The notes: generated by a model from the letters alone, not told the origin. A stretch of 5,749 nucleotides of DNA from CAYGZM01 sp964354365 (GCA_964354365.1 CAYGZM010000205.1:1-5749), one strand, 5' to 3'; counted from the first letter of the stretch, positions 1 through 5,488 are shown. Numbers and translations: made by a program.

Positions 1-355
1 TTGCATTTTTCACTTTGATTTTTGCATTCTCAAACTGACTGTCGGTCAGTTTGAGTTGTTTATGTATGCCGCATTGGGCAACGCACCCAGCACAGACATA
101 GCAAGATAGTGCTATTATATCGGCGCTTTGCCCCAATGTCATCCGCCTTTTCTTGAAAACATAGAGGATTTCCCGCCCCCCCTCCAATTCGAAGGCCCCA
201 TCGACAACCTCACCGTCCCAACAAAACCAATGAGAACCAATACCCAGATACTTGAATCCTCCGCAGCGCTTAACGACAAGAATCCCTGGAAATCGTGATT
301 CTCGTTTGGCCGTCGCTGCCCCGGCATTGGGAATTCGGAGTTGGGCACGCGCCAC
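1..355 (-). CDS. possible partial ORF running off the left edge, unrecognised
   Basis: This frame stays open from the stop of the upstream ATPase gene to the window edge, in the same frame as that gene. No ATG occurs until codon ATG at 144-142. GTG at 355-353 has AGGGA six bases upstream and is the best start I see; GTG at 475-473 has only a distant purine stretch. The stretch around 310-140 reads like protein, with segments such as RFPGILVVKRCGGFKYLGIG and WDGEVVDGAFELEGG, G-rich first codon positions and a basic FKKRR run. The stretch at 538-360 and the final 60 bases read poorly; the latter passes through a palindrome. I recognise no family. It could be the front of a gene continuing outside, a decayed gene, or a chance open frame in GC-rich DNA. 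A promoter inside it argues that at least the last 110 bases are non-coding. Confidence 0.25.
   Translation of the reverse strand, partial: MARAQLRIPNAGAATAKRESRFPGILVVKRCGGFKYLGIGSHWFCWDGEVVDGAFELEGGREILYVFKKRRMTLGQSADIIALSCYVCAGCVAQCGIHKQLKLTDSQFENAKIKVKNA
29..55. promoter_or_regulatory. perfect 11-bp inverted repeat, possible operator
   Basis: CTCAAACTGAC (29-39) and GTCAGTTTGAG (45-55) are exact reverse complements separated by TGTCG. The core TGACTGTCGGTCA resembles the short GACnnnnnGTC-type palindromes bound by many TetR-family repressors. It lies about 50 bases downstream of the predicted start of the leftward promoter at 142-114. No long T tract follows on the minus strand, and only TTGTTTATGT on the plus strand, so a terminator is less likely but not excluded. 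An operator for a leftward gene outside the window is my preferred reading. Confidence 0.4.
114..142 (-). promoter_or_regulatory. sigma70-like promoter reading leftward
   Basis: On the minus strand, ATGACA (142-137, five of six matches to TTGACA) is followed after exactly 17 bases by a perfect TATAAT (119-114). Transcription would begin near 107 and run off the left edge. No rightward gene uses it, so it probably serves a gene just outside the window. Its overlap with a weak open frame lowers confidence slightly in one or the other. Confidence 0.45.
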
Positions 356-538
356 GGCCCATCCCTGATCATAGGGACCAGACCAAACCGGGCAGACGGC
401 CGCGCAGATCAGCCCCCCGTCAGATAGGGGCGCGCCAATCTGACTTCTTCTCTTGTCCTCCGGAGCCTTATCCACGCATAGGGCGGATGCCTTCCGCAAG
501 TGGCGGCCAGTCGGCGTCCAGCCATCGGCTGTTCTCCC

Positions 539-2542
539 TCAGCGCCCGTTCACGATGAGGGCCCCTCTCTTCTTTGAGTTGTGTATTTTCGATAGTAGCC
601 TTTGTAACTCGCTATGAATCGAGTCAGATATTATGGCCCCCCTGCGTTTCATCTTGTGCAAGCGCGCCAAGTTACATGCACACAACCGCTCACAGTATGG
701 TTGCTTCCACAGAAAGTCTTTGTATGCTCCGCGCATTTGCGGATCCACAGTCGTAAGCTCCTCGAGCTCAATTTGGTATATCCGTTTCACGCATTCGACG
801 ACGAAATCCCACATCTCGTTCAGTGACCCAAGTTGTTCGTACGGCTGAATCTCCCTGTCCCACACAGCATCGTTCATCACGTTAGCGATATATGTTGAGA
901 AAAGCACCAGTTCATCAAAATAGTACTCCCCCTTTCGGGTAATGGCAATCTCGCCAACTCTGCCAATATCAACACCCTGCATCGATTCAATCACATAGCT
1001 TTTCAGAAAGCCGTCTAGGACACCATCAACCTGCGATGAGGTTGCCCCCATGCAGCTTGCCTTCTCGACCAACGGTTCTATGTTCATTATTTCGAGATTC
1101 CGAAGGTATGTCAATACCCTGTAAGGCAACAACGGTAGAGACGGGGGCCCGCCAACGACATTGAGCACAAACGTCTCTCGCGCCTCAGGCGTCATAGGAT
1201 TGCTGGCAGAATAGTACCTGAAATTGCCCACAATGATGGCGCTCAAGAAGTTCTCGAAATTCGCTGTCAGCCTTAACTTCTCCGCCTCAAGGGGTTCCCG
1301 GAGAAAAGTGGACGTGAAGAGCGCTTCCATATCGAGTCGGTAGAATGAGAGAAAGCTCTTCACCATATTCAGCATTTGGCGCACATTGCCGTTGGTAAGA
1401 CGAAAAAGACACCCTTCCAAGTCGCGTTCCCACAAGAACTTCGAGATGTTCTTCACAAACCGCCTTATCGCTGCGACTTTTAATGGTTTTCCCCCCAATT
1501 CAAAGGACGGCATCTGCGTGTGTCTTCCGATATCAAACTTCTCAAATCGCCGGCGCAACACTGAGGCAAACCGTGGTGCTCGCTTATGATATAACAGCGG
1601 TCTCTCAAATCCCCATTCGCTCATTAACCAAAGATTCCCATAGGTGTATTCACGAACACATACGATAGCACAACAATCCCATTGCCTAAGTGCCAATCGC
1701 ACTGAATTAACAGCACGACTTTGGCATTCTACTGGCAGCCGGTCCACGTTGTCCAAAGTGACCACCAACCTCTTCTTCCTGACCCGGAACAGATAGTTGA
1801 TAGTGCTCGCAATCAAAACCCTTGGATTCTCCACACACCTCTCAATCAACTTAGCCTCAAGTCGATCTCGAGCTGCCTGGCCAGCTTTTTCTCCTACCGC
1901 AGCCAATAATCCGGCATGCACCTTTAGAGGCTCTTCCAATACGCCGAGCAGAGAATCTTTCTCCTCTCTCAATTCAGGAAACTGCGTGTTTATCCCCTCA
2001 ACAAGAAGGTTGCTGAGGTAATCCACATCCAACTCAGAGGGTAAAAGATCGGCCATTTCTTCGAAATCAACATTCAAACGCACCACATTCTTTAGGTTTC
2101 GTCGATTCTTGACCACCCTTCGGAAGAAGTAATCCAGAAGTGATGTCTTGCCTTCTCCGATACCACCAAGAATAACCAGGAGTCGTTTTGAGGACCGTTT
2201 GTGCCGAATCCGTGAACCTCGTCTTTCGGGCTTCAAGGCAGCTAATACGAATTCCTCCAAATATGCACAATCGTGATCTCCCTCCGGCTCAGGGATCAAA
2301 ATCTCAATCGTCCCATCCGGTGTGTAGATTCCCTTCATGTCCAGAACCGTCCTGTATGCCTTGTGGATGGCAGGCTCATAATCTCTCAGAGGCCCATCTG
2401 TCCCGGTCCATTCAACGTACAGCGCATCCAAAAGCTCATCACTACTCAGCATATCGACGAAGTAGTTCTGAAGTTTGAGCACTCGCCACATCTTGTTAGC
2501 TTCGCTGCGCTCATTGTCTCTATGTTCTATCGCTCTCGGCAT
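539..2542 (-). CDS. AAA/STAND-like P-loop ATPase with predicted winged-helix domain
   Basis: 667 aa, unrecognised as a named family. An N-terminal helical region (about 1-115) precedes the NTPase core. Walker A is GGIGEGKTS at 126-134 (K132, T133). Walker B is RLVVTLDNVD at 258-267 (D264, with N265 where classical AAA enzymes have E). A strand ending in arginine (CAIVCVRE, R297) sits where sensor 1 falls in ORC/Cdc6 and STAND ATPases. GNVRQMLNM at 385-393 resembles the GNxR sensor-2 helix of ORC/Cdc6-like proteins. Residues about 470-545 look like a winged helix: a helical VLTYLRN segment, a GATSSQVDGVLDGFL helix pair, then a wing with ITRKGEYYF. The tail is helical and ends in a basic patch. 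No membrane segment is seen. The ATG at 2542 is favoured because AGAGGGA lies about eight bases upstream; the next Met is residue 18. Its start overlaps the 203-aa membrane gene by 23 bp, so the two are probably co-translated. A nucleotide-driven switch acting with the membrane partner is inferred. Confidence 0.92.
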   Translation of the reverse strand: MPRAIEHRDNERSEANKMWRVLKLQNYFVDMLSSDELLDALYVEWTGTDGPLRDYEPAIHKAYRTVLDMKGIYTPDGTIEILIPEPEGDHDCAYLEEFVLAALKPERRGSRIRHKRSSKRLLVILGGIGEGKTSLLDYFFRRVVKNRRNLKNVVRLNVDFEEMADLLPSELDVDYLSNLLVEGINTQFPELREEKDSLLGVLEEPLKVHAGLLAAVGEKAGQAARDRLEAKLIERCVENPRVLIASTINYLFRVRKKRLVVTLDNVDRLPVECQSRAVNSVRLALRQWDCCAIVCVREYTYGNLWLMSEWGFERPLLYHKRAPRFASVLRRRFEKFDIGRHTQMPSFELGGKPLKVAAIRRFVKNISKFLWERDLEGCLFRLTNGNVRQMLNMVKSFLSFYRLDMEALFTSTFLREPLEAEKLRLTANFENFLSAIIVGNFRYYSASNPMTPEARETFVLNVVGGPPSLPLLPYRVLTYLRNLEIMNIEPLVEKASCMGATSSQVDGVLDGFLKSYVIESMQGVDIGRVGEIAITRKGEYYFDELVLFSTYIANVMNDAVWDREIQPYEQLGSLNEMWDFVVECVKRIYQIELEELTTVDPQMRGAYKDFLWKQPYCERLCACNLARLHKMKRRGAIISDSIHSELQRLLSKIHNSKKRGALIVNGR

Positions 2543-3131
2543 TTTTTGTCCCTCTGATGGTAATTAGGCAGGAATACAGATCCCTCCTCTCCCGTCCACC
2601 GCCAATAGAATACTCAAGCGCCAAGACAAAATGCATCACTGAATCACACATCCCATCGTGTGGGCCGCATTGGAGTCGGACCCCTATTGTCTCTGCTTGG
2701 TACTTTGAGATAGTAAACCCTTCCAATTCGTATTTATCCAGAACAGCGCTGTTTCCTTTTATCACTTTCCTATCGATTATGTTCCCCTTAAACACTGTTG
2801 CGTCCCATGGCATTGGATTGCGGACCCTGAAAGAAGCCTGCCAAGTGTGAATTTCCGGCACCGCACTACTCGCTGAGAGCCGTACGCAATTCCGCGCCAC
2901 ACTTGAAACGCAAAGCCACCCCATATGCCGCAATAAGCCTCGCACACTTACTGATAGCACAATAAGAAAAATGGGTGCGACAATCGCAGTTTTCACTCCT
3001 CTCGCATAAGGTAATACTTCAAACAGTAGCGTCGCAGCTAGATACTCCGACAATAAAATGCCGACGACTACGAGAATTCTCAAGTGCCTTCTCATCCGCC
3101 TTCTGGTCTCCTTTTCTTTGAACCACAACAT
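2520..3131 (-). CDS. two-helix membrane protein with cytosolic beta-rich domain
   Basis: 203 aa from ATG 3131; a TTG two codons earlier is possible but would sit too close to the GGGGAAG motif at 3146-3140, which is eight bases from the ATG. The N-terminus is strongly basic (KEKETRRRMRRH), then come two hydrophobic helices at about 17-43 and 48-66. By the positive-inside rule both termini are cytosolic. Residues about 90-195 alternate like beta strands and contain FRVRNPMPWDATVFKGNIID, a pattern reminiscent of Ig-like or LEA2/WHy beta-sandwich domains. That resemblance is by eye only. The gene ends inside the start of the ATPase gene, so it is very likely its partner. Two helices plus a beta domain also recalls, in layout only, the Cap15 effector of CBASS; I see no sequence basis for homology. 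The specific function is unknown. Confidence 0.85.
   Translation of the reverse strand: MLWFKEKETRRRMRRHLRILVVVGILLSEYLAATLLFEVLPYARGVKTAIVAPIFLIVLSVSVRGLLRHMGWLCVSSVARNCVRLSASSAVPEIHTWQASFRVRNPMPWDATVFKGNIIDRKVIKGNSAVLDKYELEGFTISKYQAETIGVRLQCGPHDGMCDSVMHFVLALEYSIGGGRERRDLYSCLITIRGTKNAESDRT
2549..2555 (-). promoter_or_regulatory. ribosome binding site of the ATPase gene
   Basis: AGAGGGA (minus strand 2555-2549) lies upstream of ATG 2542, with GAGG ending eight bases before the start. It is embedded in the coding sequence of the upstream membrane gene, which fits translational coupling. It decides the start in favour of residue 1 over Met18, whose upstream has no such motif. Confidence 0.6.
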
Positions 3132-3171
3132 GCGCAATGCTTCCCCATAGCTGCAAAGTCCTTCTGCTTAC

Positions 3172-3399
3172 CTACCACCTTCTCAGCATCTCAAGCACCC
3201 CAACCCTAATGGTTGTTTCCCCGATTAAGGGCCATGTTTTCGGCCTGGCATCCTTACCACGCCACAAGATGCGCAAGGCATCCTTGCTGTTCCGCGGGTC
3301 TCGCATTTCTCGCCGTTCTCCCCGCCCTTCCTTATCGAGCGCAGTCCTCAAACCACGATTCAGACAGGTAAAACCACAGGTATTTGCTTGCGGAGCCAT
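3172..3399 (-). CDS. small basic protein of unknown function, possible first gene of the operon
   Basis: 75 aa, unrecognised. The start is well supported: AAGGAG (3411-3406) lies exactly six bases before ATG 3399, and a TATAAT hexamer (3424-3419) lies just upstream of that. The stop is 40 bases before the ATG of the 203-aa membrane gene, a normal operon spacing. The protein is rich in Arg and Lys, especially residues 23-54, and has no membrane segment or metal-binding motif that I can name. An AAGGATGCC direct repeat lies within it. Against a real gene: the composition is plain, and the plus strand is also open here. It could be a small regulator, an accessory peptide of the operon, or a leader ORF that couples translation into the membrane gene. 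Confidence 0.45.
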   Translation of the reverse strand: MAPQANTCGFTCLNRGLRTALDKEGRGERREMRDPRNSKDALRILWRGKDARPKTWPLIGETTIRVGVLEMLRRW

Positions 3400-3405
3400 C
3401 CGGGT

Positions 3406-3424
3406 CTCCTTAACACTTATTATA
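3406..3424 (-). promoter_or_regulatory. -10 box and Shine-Dalgarno in front of the operon
   Basis: The minus strand carries a perfect TATAAT (3424-3419), eight bases upstream of AAGGAG (3411-3406), which is six bases from ATG 3399. At 17-bp spacing the -35 position reads ATAAAA, a poor match, so this would be a weak or activator-dependent promoter. The predicted start falls at or next to the ribosome binding site, which would give a very short leader. No terminator separates it from the downstream genes. Confidence 0.4.
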
Positions 3425-3570
3425 GACGGTACGCTCCTCCATTTTATTGCACCAAAGTAGGTTTCATAGCAGGATTTTGTTTTTTCGCACCGCTCAGTGC
3501 CACTGTGAGGTCCGGCGTGACTATTGCAATAACACCAATCCGCCTTAAGACCGTTCTAAACTCCGCAAGA

Positions 3571-3645
3571 GCCAATTCGTGTGAACCTGTCCTGAGTTTA
3601 CCCGCCATTGTTTGGGTGGGCTTGCCCGCCGTTAATTGGGCGGGT
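3571..3645. repeat. first copy of the GCCAATTCGTG / CCCGCC dispersed repeat
   Basis: GCCAATTCGTG (3571-3581) and the 25 bp at 3621-3645 recur at 4127-4137 and 4138-4162. The 25-bp part differs at one base only (A versus C in the loop). Here the two modules are separated by 39 bp that include an extra hairpin; in the second copy they abut. This shows a modular intergenic repeat family present at least twice in the window. Confidence 0.65.
3601..3644. repeat. tandem CCCGCC hairpins, 24-bp period
   Basis: Two hairpins follow each other. The first is CCCGCC (3601-3606) with GGTGGG (3615-3620), loop ATTGTTTG, and one G-U pair. The second is CCCGCC (3625-3630) with GGCGGG (3639-3644), loop GTTAATTG, fully paired. 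The period is 24 bp. TTTGTCT follows on the plus strand, so the second could weakly end a plus-strand transcript, but there is no gene upstream on that strand. Confidence 0.7.
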
Positions 3646-3720
3646 TTGTCTGCGGTGAGCTTATTCGAACCATCGAACGGACCCGTGTATAAAAGCTTCT
3701 CGTGCCAACCAGCGAGTATC

Positions 3721-3866
3721 AAAAAAAGCGGTTTCAGACAGCTTCAAGAAGGAGGCTTGATCTCGTCCAGCCATTCTGGCTGGCCGCGTGGACGCAGGCG
3801 AAGACCTGTCGCAAAAACCCGTTCTGAGAACAGACCTCGCCGAAGTACGCCAAGATGTCTGAAACC
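3721..3866 (-). other. inverted-repeat-closed structured segment with T7 tract, candidate ncRNA or small element
   Basis: Arms 3730-3744 and 3852-3866 are reverse complements at 14 of 15 positions (GGTTTCAGACAGCTT against AAGATGTCTGAAACC). Between them lie a perfect hairpin CCAGCC-ATTCT-GGCTGG (3767-3783) and a second possible helix pairing GGCGAGG with TTCGCC on the minus strand. Read on the minus strand, the closing arm is followed after two bases by seven T residues (3727-3721), like a terminator. A folded minus-strand RNA with a three-way-junction shape is possible. I see no flanking target duplication, so a mobile element is not shown. No known RNA family is recognised. Confidence 0.35.
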
Positions 3867-3892
3867 CTCCGCCCAAATCCGCGTTAATCTGT

Positions 3893-3900
3893 GAAATCTG
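3893..3900 (+). repeat. left copy of 8-bp target-site duplication
   Basis: GAAATCTG directly abuts the left terminus of the 200-bp element and is repeated exactly at 4101-4108 on the other side. Confidence 0.7.
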
Positions 3901-4100
3901 GAGACTGTAGCAAGATTACAGAGTATCCTGTTCGGTAGGCATTTGTTGCTTGGAGCCAAATCCTGGCCAAAACCCAATTTAATGTTTGGATCCGCTGGAA
4001 CAGAAACTTGGAAGGTGCTATTAGTCAAGCTGGATGTTGTATAAATCATTGTATTCAAACACCTTACATATTAGTTGCTCTGTAAAGCTACTACAGTCTC
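3901..4100. mobile_element. MITE-like non-autonomous element, 200 bp
   Basis: The first 23 bases and the reverse complement of the last 23 agree at 19 positions: GAGACTGTAG is identical at both tips, then a 5-base divergent patch, then TTACAGAG identical. The element is exactly 200 bp and is bounded on both sides by the direct repeat GAAATCTG. It encodes no transposase; short frames across it are open on both strands but none has a ribosome binding site. It would need a transposase from elsewhere. Eight-bp duplications are known for IS256, IS66, ISL3, IS6 and IS1595 families among others; I cannot assign one from the tip sequence. Confidence 0.78.
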
Positions 4101-4108
4101 GAAATCTG
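4101..4108 (+). repeat. right copy of 8-bp target-site duplication
   Basis: GAAATCTG directly follows the right terminus CTACAGTCTC and matches 3893-3900 exactly. The identical copies suggest a fairly recent insertion. Confidence 0.7.
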
Positions 4109-4126
4109 TGGTTAATTCCCTTTCGT

Positions 4127-4162
4127 GCCAATTCGTGCTTGCCCGCCGTTACTTGGGCGGGT
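4127..4162. repeat. second copy of the GCCAATTCGTG / CCCGCC hairpin module
   Basis: GCCAATTCGTG (4127-4137) is followed at once by the 25-bp hairpin module (4138-4162), with CCCGCC 4142-4147 pairing with GGCGGG 4156-4161. It sits about 75 bp downstream of the ftsW stop. It has no T run on the minus strand, so it is not a classical terminator for ftsW. Confidence 0.65.
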
Positions 4163-4234
4163 CAATCCGTCTCTGGTGCTTTTTCTGCAAATTTGGCTTG
4201 TTCCAGTGTGCGGCGGGAGCGTTTTATCGATCGT

Positions 4235-5488
4235 TCAAAATGGGATTGACACCCGGCCGGGAACGCCGCGTGCTGGACGATATTTGCGGTCGTCCGTTTC
4301 GTCGATCACGGCTGCCCGTTTGTGTTCCAGTTTCGATTCAGCCGGCTTGCCGGCCGATTGCCTGGCGATGCTCAGCAGTACCCCAACCGCAGCCGACGAC
4401 AGCAGCATACTTGTCCCGCCGGCGCTTACAAAGGGAAGAGGAATCCCTTTGGTCGGCAGCACAACCGTCACCACGCCGATATTTAGCGCCGCCTGGATGC
4501 CGATTGCGAGCACGATGCCGCCAGCCAGAAGCTGGCCGAGCCGGTCCTTGCAGCGAACGACGACTAAAATTCCCAGCCACATAAATACGATGAATAGCAG
4601 GATGACCGCTGCATTTCCGACGAAGCCCAATTCTTCGCCGATGATTGCGAAGATAAAGTCTGTTGTATCCTCCGGCAGATGCCCGTACTTGCATATCCCG
4701 GCGCCCAATCCCTTGCCCCACAGCCCGCCGGAGCCAATCGCAATCAGCGATTGGTTGGCCTGATACGCCACCGAATCGCTCCACTGCTCTGGTTCGAGAA
4801 ACGCGGCGATTCGCGCCATTCGGGCGGGTGAGCGGACCAGCACGGCGACAAAGGCAAGAGCGGCGAACGGCAAAGGCGCCAGGACGTGCCACCATCTGGC
4901 CCCGCCGATAATGAGCATCAGAAAAGCCAGGAGTGATATAAGTGCCGCCGTGCCAACGTCTTCTATAACGATCAGGCCGACTACTACGCCGATAATGCAG
5001 CAGACGGGCACGAACCTTTTGCGGAATAGCTTTATGCTGGCGCTGTACTTATCGCAGAAGGCGGCGAGAAAGAGGATAATTGCCCATTTTGCCAGTTCGG
5101 ATGGTTGAAAACTGATTTTGACGGGCCCAGTTGGGATTCGCAGCCATCTGCGGGCGTAGTTGATTTCTGTGCCGAAGCGAGGAACCAGGACGAGTATAAG
5201 TAATGCAATACTAAGGATTAACAGGTAGAGGGCCGGGGATTTCAGCCAGCCATTTGAGGCCCCGAGCTTGCGGTAGTCGAAGGCCGAGGCGGTGTAGAGG
5301 ATCAGGCAGGCGATGGGAAAGAACAGGATTTGGCGCAGGCCGGGATACTCATAGAATTTCTGGAAGTCTATGTCCTGGCTGATGTTAGCGCTGGCTGAGA
5401 AGACAAATACTGCGCCGATGGCCATTAGTAGAACAACTATCGCGGCGATTGAACTTGCTACGCAATTGTACTTTGCACGGGTAAGCAT
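4235..5488 (-). CDS. ftsW: FtsW, septal peptidoglycan glycosyltransferase (SEDS family)
   Basis: 417 aa from ATG 5488, the usual FtsW/RodA/SpoVE length; an in-frame TTG at 5500 would add four residues, and neither start has a clear Shine-Dalgarno. SEDS proteins polymerise lipid II into glycan strands at the inner membrane together with a class B penicillin-binding protein. Hallmarks in order: SAS motif in helix 1 (GAVFVFSASA, 25-34), FQPSELAK (127-134), EDVGT (176-180), QSLIAIGSGG..GKGLG (246-262), LPEDTTDFIFAIIGEELG (271-288) and LPTKGIPLPFVSAGGTS (344-360). D277 within TDFIFA is the conserved, probably catalytic, aspartate. About ten hydrophobic helices are visible, and a hydrophilic cytosolic tail covers 377-417. 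The TDFIFAIIGEELG and LPTKG..LPFVS motifs favour FtsW over RodA. No murG or murC follows as in many division clusters. Sporulation SpoVE is an unlikely alternative. Confidence 0.95.
   Translation of the reverse strand: MLTRAKYNCVASSIAAIVVLLMAIGAVFVFSASANISQDIDFQKFYEYPGLRQILFFPIACLILYTASAFDYRKLGASNGWLKSPALYLLILSIALLILVLVPRFGTEINYARRWLRIPTGPVKISFQPSELAKWAIILFLAAFCDKYSASIKLFRKRFVPVCCIIGVVVGLIVIEDVGTAALISLLAFLMLIIGGARWWHVLAPLPFAALAFVAVLVRSPARMARIAAFLEPEQWSDSVAYQANQSLIAIGSGGLWGKGLGAGICKYGHLPEDTTDFIFAIIGEELGFVGNAAVILLFIVFMWLGILVVVRCKDRLGQLLAGGIVLAIGIQAALNIGVVTVVLPTKGIPLPFVSAGGTSMLLSSAAVGVLLSIARQSAGKPAESKLEHKRAAVIDETDDRKYRPARGVPGRVSIPF

Larger units (their letters stand above)
3444..3722 (-). pseudogene. 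coding-like remnant containing an 8-residue repeat
   Basis: An open frame on the minus strand reads 92 codons, but only from a TTG at 3722 with no ribosome binding site. Its last third, HELALAEFRTVLRRIGVIAI and onward to TVALSGAKKQNPAMKPTLVQ, has coding-like codon use (G-rich first positions) and could be a real protein end. The middle reads DKPAQLTAGKPTQTMAGK, an 8-residue period produced by the 24-bp CCCGCC hairpin tandem. It ends 44 bases before the 75-aa ORF. I recognise no family. It may be the decayed 3' end of a gene invaded by a repeat, or an accidental open frame. Confidence 0.2.
3871..4162. repeat. dispersed intergenic repeat, split by a 200-bp insertion
   Basis: The left part (about 3874-3900, AATCCGCGTTAATCTGTG then AAATCTG) and right part (4109-4162, TGGTTAATTCCC then TTTCGTGCCAATTCGTG and the CCCGCC hairpin) join smoothly once the 200-bp element and one copy of GAAATCTG are removed. 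The rejoined text alternates GTTAATCTGTG, AAATCTGTGGTTAA, a self-similar phrase I associate from memory with dispersed repeats in environmental genomes. The 3' module also occurs at 3571-3645. Confidence 0.5.

Noticed and set aside
139..372. 77-codon minus-strand ORF from ATG 372
   Set aside because: Lies in a different frame from the more protein-like open frame in the same DNA, has no clear ribosome binding site, and ends in a G-run-derived low-quality tail.
295..558. 87-codon plus-strand ORF
   Set aside because: No ribosome binding site, Pro/Arg/Ser-rich composition, and it opposes the end of the ATPase gene; likely a shadow.
2520..3131. 203-aa protein as CBASS Cap15
   Set aside because: Only the two-helix plus beta layout matches; there is no CD-NTase gene in the window and no recognisable sequence similarity.
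3655..3675. tRNA-like T-arm (minus-strand GGTTCGAAT)
   Set aside because: No matching acceptor, D or anticodon arms around it.
3388..3894. 168-codon plus-strand ORF
   Set aside because: Runs through the hairpin tandem and the structured segment, has no ribosome binding site and no recognisable domain; it owes its length to repeat DNA.
3744..4058. 104-codon minus-strand ORF
   Set aside because: Begins inside the 200-bp mobile element and crosses its left end into repeat DNA, so it cannot be an ancestral gene.
3571..4162. Recurring modules considered as a CRISPR array
   Set aside because: Copies are few, irregularly spaced and palindromic, with no uniform spacers and no cas genes.
4125..4763. 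Plus-strand ORFs of 169-212 codons over the ftsW 3' half
   Set aside because: They are antisense shadows of strongly conserved ftsW motifs.
4338..4895. 185-codon minus-strand ORF in another frame of ftsW
   Set aside because: Arg-rich out-of-frame translation fully inside ftsW.
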